The translations under genes and the position numbers were made by a program. DNA of 64,000 bases. It comes from Muricea muricata. Lineage: Eukaryota > Cnidaria > Anthozoa > Malacalcyonacea > Plexauridae. Below the pieces are notes generated by a model. The model had not been told where the DNA came from. It ran no database searches and saw nothing but the letters and a program-made list of their open reading frames with translations. Positions 60,286-64,000 of the stretch are shown here, one piece after another (the first letter of the stretch is position 1; each line of letters begins with the position of its first letter). The stretch lies in contig OY979716.1 in NCBI GenBank assembly GCA_963855995.1, positions 21,901,321 through 21,965,320 on the forward strand, in the 5' to 3' direction.

Positions 60286-60349
60286 AGTTTGGTGGCAAAA
60301 CGTTGTAAAATGCGGAATGCCGTATTTTATAACATTTTGCCACCAAACT
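60286..60349. repeat. Palindrome AGTTTGGTGGCAAAA...TTTTGCCACCAAACT (P8)
   Basis: A 15-bp perfect outer stem, then imperfect pairing of GTTGTAAAATGCGG with CCGTATTTTATAAC around a 4-nt loop. The core lacks the CTCG/TTCG motif of the other palindromes. Confidence 0.85.
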
Positions 60350-60639
60350 TTGCTGAGGCAGTCTCATAAATTTTACATTTCCTTTCAAGCTGCGGTGGAA
60401 GATTTTGTTTTTCTTGCCGAGATACAAAATTAGTCTATAATGCAAATGGTTCATTTCATGGTTGAAATACAGCTACAACATAAAAGTTGTAACTTTTGTT
60501 TTTAGCTATACCGAACCAAAAAGAAAATATCAATTAATTAATAATCAAAAAATATAATACAAAATATTGAGTTTGTTATAGCTTGTATACAAAGTCGTTT
60601 TGACATTTTCATAAGATGTACTGATTTACATTTGATATA

Positions 60640-60970
60640 GGTGTGTTAGCTATAGGCTGTGTTAATACAGACTTAGAGCAGGTGTGTTGTAATAAAAACG
60701 TGTGTTATATCAAACATATTTGTTGTTTCCGAAGGTGTGTTTTTTTTCCAGTCCGTGCTACATTCAAAAGGTGTGTTCCATGAACACACGTCATTTTACT
60801 GGTAGTGTGTTTACTTTGTGAGTGAAAATGGTGTGTTCCTCCAAAGATGCGCTTTTTAACACACTGCTGTGCTGCATGACATACCTTGGCAGTTAATCAG
60901 CACGTCTAGGTGTGTTGAAACACGAAACTCTGGACTTGTGGTTTGTATGGTGTGCAACAGTAACACACAA
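60640..60970. repeat. Right subterminal motif cluster
   Basis: About thirteen copies of GGTGTGTT or complement: 60640, 60681, 60734, 60770, 60830, 60909 forward; AACACAC-type at 60783, 60859, 60962; others degenerate. It mirrors the cluster at 46924-47270. Confidence 0.85.
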
Positions 60971-60999
60971 TGCGTCAAAAGCAACATACCTTGTAGTGT

Positions 61000-61480
61000 T
61001 ATTATGCACATCTATTTTTTATAATACAAACATATATAAATATATTACATCTCCCTCTTTTTATTCAATGTTTTTTAAAGTTTTTCTAAAAAATCTTTTT
61101 TAAAATAAAATATCCTAAGCTAAATAAATTTCTGTTGTAACACTATTATTGTTTGTCCTTGAACTATAGTAATTTAATCAAGCTATTTATCTACTATCAA
61201 TATTTATCTACTGTCAATATTGCAACGTCATTGTATAGTTATAGTTAGTTACTATACACAGAATGTGTCAAAATTCATATGAAGGTACCAAGTGGAAGTC
61301 AGTAACATCTGTTGCTGATGAACAGTAATTTTCAGTTACTTCTTTTTTCATAGGCAGTACGTATAATAATTAAATACTAGATTAATTGTCACAATTCATA
61401 CTTCAACAACCTGCCAGAAAACACAATATCTGGTTCTGATTTGACATTTTATCAGTTATAGTCACTATCCATTCTGTTTA
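61000..61480. other. AT-rich stretch
   Basis: No feature recognised. Confidence 0.4.
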
Positions 61481-61489
61481 TAGTTCCAG

Positions 61490-61800
61490 TTTATACTTCA
61501 CAGTCATTCTTTGAACTCTTAACGGTGAACTCTCAATTTGAGTATAAGCTTCCTGCGTTGCTGTCAAAGCCTTTGAGGAACACGCAACAGGTTTTCCGTT
61601 TTGCAAAACCACAGCTCCTATCCCCGTCTTTGAGGCATACACTTGCAACGTGACAGGCTTGTGTGCGTCGTAGAACTCCAGAACAGGACCAGGAACGTTA
61701 TGATCTTCTTTGTTTGTCAAATACAGCTTCATGTTCAGGGTCACAATTCCATTAGTTATCTGACAGATGTGGGGAATACTGCAGTATTCATGAGGCAATA
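61490..61800 (-). mobile_element. Ty3/gypsy RNase H fragment
   Basis: Minus-strand frame: VLEFYDAHKPVTLQVYASKT (catalytic D mutated to Y in the V-D-A-S motif), then GIGAVVLQNGKPVACSSKAL, TATQEAYTQIE (Glu). This is RNase H of a gypsy pol. The RT and integrase are missing. A small dead fragment. Confidence 0.83.
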
Positions 61801-62080
61801 GCCAACCCTACTTAACTGACTTTCCAATTCTTTTCTACATTATGGTGTCTTCATGACACCATAATGTAGAAATATGGTGACTTTTGACTGTTGACTTTCT
61901 GTCATCAATTATCACATGGACCACAGGAAGCTCTCCATGCAAATACGCGATCCATTTTTTTCGCACTAAACGATTTTAATGCCATTTTCTTTACAATCTC
62001 ACACCTCACCATGTTATATGTACCTTCTTCTATTAGAACTTTATTATAAGTAATACCATAATACAAGGTCAATTAGCGAT
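61800..62080. other. Unassigned, with a short inverted repeat
   Basis: ACATTATGGTGTCTTCATGACACCATAATGT forms an almost perfect hairpin at about 61838-61868. Nothing else recognised. Confidence 0.6.
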
Positions 62081-62083
62081 TAA

Positions 62084-62166
62084 ATGTCCCCGAAAGCCGA
62101 GGGAGACATCGGGCTCGGACTGCGCCTTCGGGAATTCCACAAACCTCCCGAGGGTGAGGAACATTT
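62084..62166. repeat. Degenerate palindrome with GC-rich CTCGG/CTTCGG core (P9)
   Basis: TAAATGT at the left end and ACATTTA at the right bound a GC-rich centre containing CCGAGGGAG, GGGCTCGGACTGCGCCTTCG and CTCCCGAGGG. The arms are poorly paired now. A perfect ATCATGGTATTA / TAATACCATGAT hairpin lies at 62188-62217. Confidence 0.6.
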
Positions 62167-62219
62167 ATTCACTAATTTCCCGACATATCATGGTATTAGT
62201 TTGTAATACCATGATTAAC

Positions 62220-63310
62220 GAGGATAAGTTATAGAGTATAACTCGAATTGTGAGAAATGGCTTGGGAATAAATTCATCAATGAATGAAATGATGTGTGTG
62301 AAAAGTGCTCTTGCTCTTCTAGTTGATGAAACAATGTGTGCTGTTGCGTGCAATAATATATTGTGTCGAAAATACATAAATATCTAATTATTTTGTTGTA
62401 TATTTTGGGGAAAATTAGAGAAAATTCGCTCTGCTGAGTAATTTAGCGTTTAAATGTCACTCTGAGAACAATAGAGAACGAGTTGATCATGGTATTACTT
62501 TACTACATATTGCACAAGATAGTCTTTCATACACTCATTTCTACATTAGCATATTAGCAAGATTAGTTTGCATGAATATATTACAACAATGACAGTAACG
62601 AAAACAAGGACAATGACAAAGGCAATGACAAAGATTATTTGAAAAAGAAAAGACGCGTCAGATAAAGGAAAAGCTAACGAAATCGACGTCCCAACTAAGG
62701 CAGATCCACAGTATAGATCACATATGCAGGTATATATATAAGACGATGACATAAAATAATAACACAATTAATAGAGTACATGTCTGCACAGAAAAATTAA
62801 CACAAAACACAAAGACTGTATTACTCCAAAAATGCCAACATGATAAAAATGCATTGCCTTTCGTAATCTATTTTGGTTGCTCAAAAGTTGGATAGCACAC
62901 AATCCTGAGTTAACGTAAGATTAGCATACATTAAGCTTTCTGAAATTTAAGAAAGAAACTATATAGTCTAGATAAAAAGTAGTTTTGGATACAGAAGCTG
63001 AAAGAAAATAAGACAGCGAGTTACTTAACCAAGGACTAGTGCTACCCCAGCCCTAAAAAAACCAGTCGCTAGGCGTCAATCGATAAGTAATTCCTAGATT
63101 ACTAACTTGAAATTACTTAATAAAAATTTGTTTCAGAAAACCTTATCTGAAAAGAACATACATCGCCAAAAAAATTCGTATACAAATTTATTACACTCTT
63201 TATCAACAACTGCTTACTATTTTAGCAGCAGGGGGTCTGCTAACAGGTCTACAACAAGGACATAATATTGTCTTCCGTGTACTCAATCTGTCCTTACAAA
63301 ACATACTTAC
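62220..63310. other. Unassigned stretch
   Basis: AT-rich. GACAATGAC/AAGGCAATGAC short repeats are near 62588-62630. No gene recognised. Confidence 0.4.
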
Positions 63311-63312
63311 TT

Positions 63313-64000
63313 AGGCCTCTTCATCCCTGGTGGGACATAAGGCCAGTATAGTACGCCTCCAGACTGTTGCGCGCAAGGTATTGTGCCGGTCCCCAACTGA
63401 GATTAAGATCTTTCAGTTCAGAAGCAACGGTTCTCCGCCAGGTGGTTTTTGGCCTACCGTGTTTCCGTCTTCCTGCTGTTGTCCAATGCAGGGCAATCTT
63501 TGGTATACGCTATTGGTCCATGTGGAGGACATGACCAAGCCATCTCAAGCGTCGGTATTTGATCTGATTGACCACGCTGCTGCTACTTGTCTTCTTGTAG
63601 AGCTTTTTATTTGAGATGATGTTTGGCCAGAATATACCGCAGATTCTTCTTAGGCAACGGTTATGGAACACGTTCAACTTCTTCATGTCGAACTCGATAA
63701 CTCTCCAGCACTCTGATCCATACAGGAGGACTGACTTCACATTGCTGTTGCAAATCCGTACCTTGGTTCTCAGGCTGTATTGCTTTGACTTCCAGATGGG
63801 ACGAAGTTCAGCAAAAGAACCCTGGGCTTTACCCAGGCGCGCGGTGATGTCTTTTCCGTTGGCATTGGCCAAGCTAACTATGCTGCCAAGGTACGTGAAG
63901 TCTTCAACTCTTTCAAGTGGTATGGAATTGACGGTGAAGGAAAGCGCAGTTGGTGTGCTATTAATGAACATCGTTTGTGTCTTGTTGTGTTGATGCTAAG
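63313..64000 (-). mobile_element. RTE/BovB-like LINE, 3' end (decayed)
   Basis: Minus-strand code runs off the window edge. NSIPLERVEDFTYLGSIVS, then KAQGSFAELRPIWKSKQYSL, KSVLLYGSECW, RCLRRICGIFWP and RRLRWLGHVLHM. After a break, KIALHWTTAGRRKHGRPKTT and TWRRT, then LCPTRDEEA with the stop near 63312. This is the typical end of RTE-like or related LINE proteins (FTYLGS, LLYGxE.W, RxxRWxGH, GRPxxTWRR). Two frame breaks lie between 63360 and 63510. Confidence 0.87.

Overview
This is an animal nuclear genome window, AT-rich and packed with repeats. Split reading frames with GT-AG introns, secreted EGF/PAN/MAM-type exons, CR1-like LINEs, a Penelope-like element, piggyBac, Ty3/gypsy, hAT-type MITEs and a CACTA-like transposon point to a marine invertebrate. 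A cnidarian, perhaps an anthozoan, is my best guess; this is inference from gene and repeat style, not proof. No bacterial operons, CRISPR or rRNA are present.

Layout. 0-3.4 kb: two LINE fragments facing opposite ways and a piggyBac transposase C-terminus. About 5.9-34.0 kb, minus strand: one large, decayed or heavily invaded gene for a secreted multidomain protein. In transcription order I read a signal-peptide exon (34.0 kb), a PAN/apple-like exon (25.9), an EGF exon (24.7), a run of calcium-binding-EGF-type exons (22.4, 21.7, 21.1/16.5, 15.1), beta-trefoil-lectin-like exons (10.5, 8.4) and three exons making one MAM domain (7.5, 6.4, 6.0). Its introns hold two Ty3/gypsy copies (11.4-13.8; 16.5-21.06 kb, the latter splitting an EGF exon), nested 8-bp-TSD MITEs, a foldback element, a LINE tail and several long palindromes. 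28.5-30.3 kb: a tandemly duplicated palindrome, two more palindromes and a TA microsatellite.

32-46.6 kb: a segmentally duplicated zone with three copies of the same signal-peptide first exon (34.0, 36.5, 42.7 kb). It is interrupted by a LINE with an intact 970-codon EN-RT ORF, a Penelope-like RT fragment, several MITEs and an 802-bp TTAA-flanked foldback element.

46.8-61.0 kb: the most interesting unit. A rightward 11-exon gene for a CACTA/EnSpm-like transposase (C2H2 finger at the N-terminus) lies head-to-head with a leftward SAM-domain/SAMD3-like gene and a leftward protein-kinase ORF. The block is bracketed on both sides by about 340 bp of clustered GGTGTGTT/AACACACC motifs in both orientations, the layout expected of CACTA subterminal repeats. 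I read it as one ~14-kb composite DNA transposon with passenger genes, now partly decayed (in-frame stop, frameshifts). 61.4-64 kb: a gypsy RNase H scrap, a degenerate palindrome and the 3' end of an RTE/BovB-like LINE.

A second cross-cutting signal is a set of about eight long inverted repeats. Their arms are mostly unrelated from site to site, but their centres are all short, GC-rich and CTCG/TTCG-bearing (for example 3.44, 5.29, 14.7, 28.5, 29.0, 29.6, 30.1 kb).
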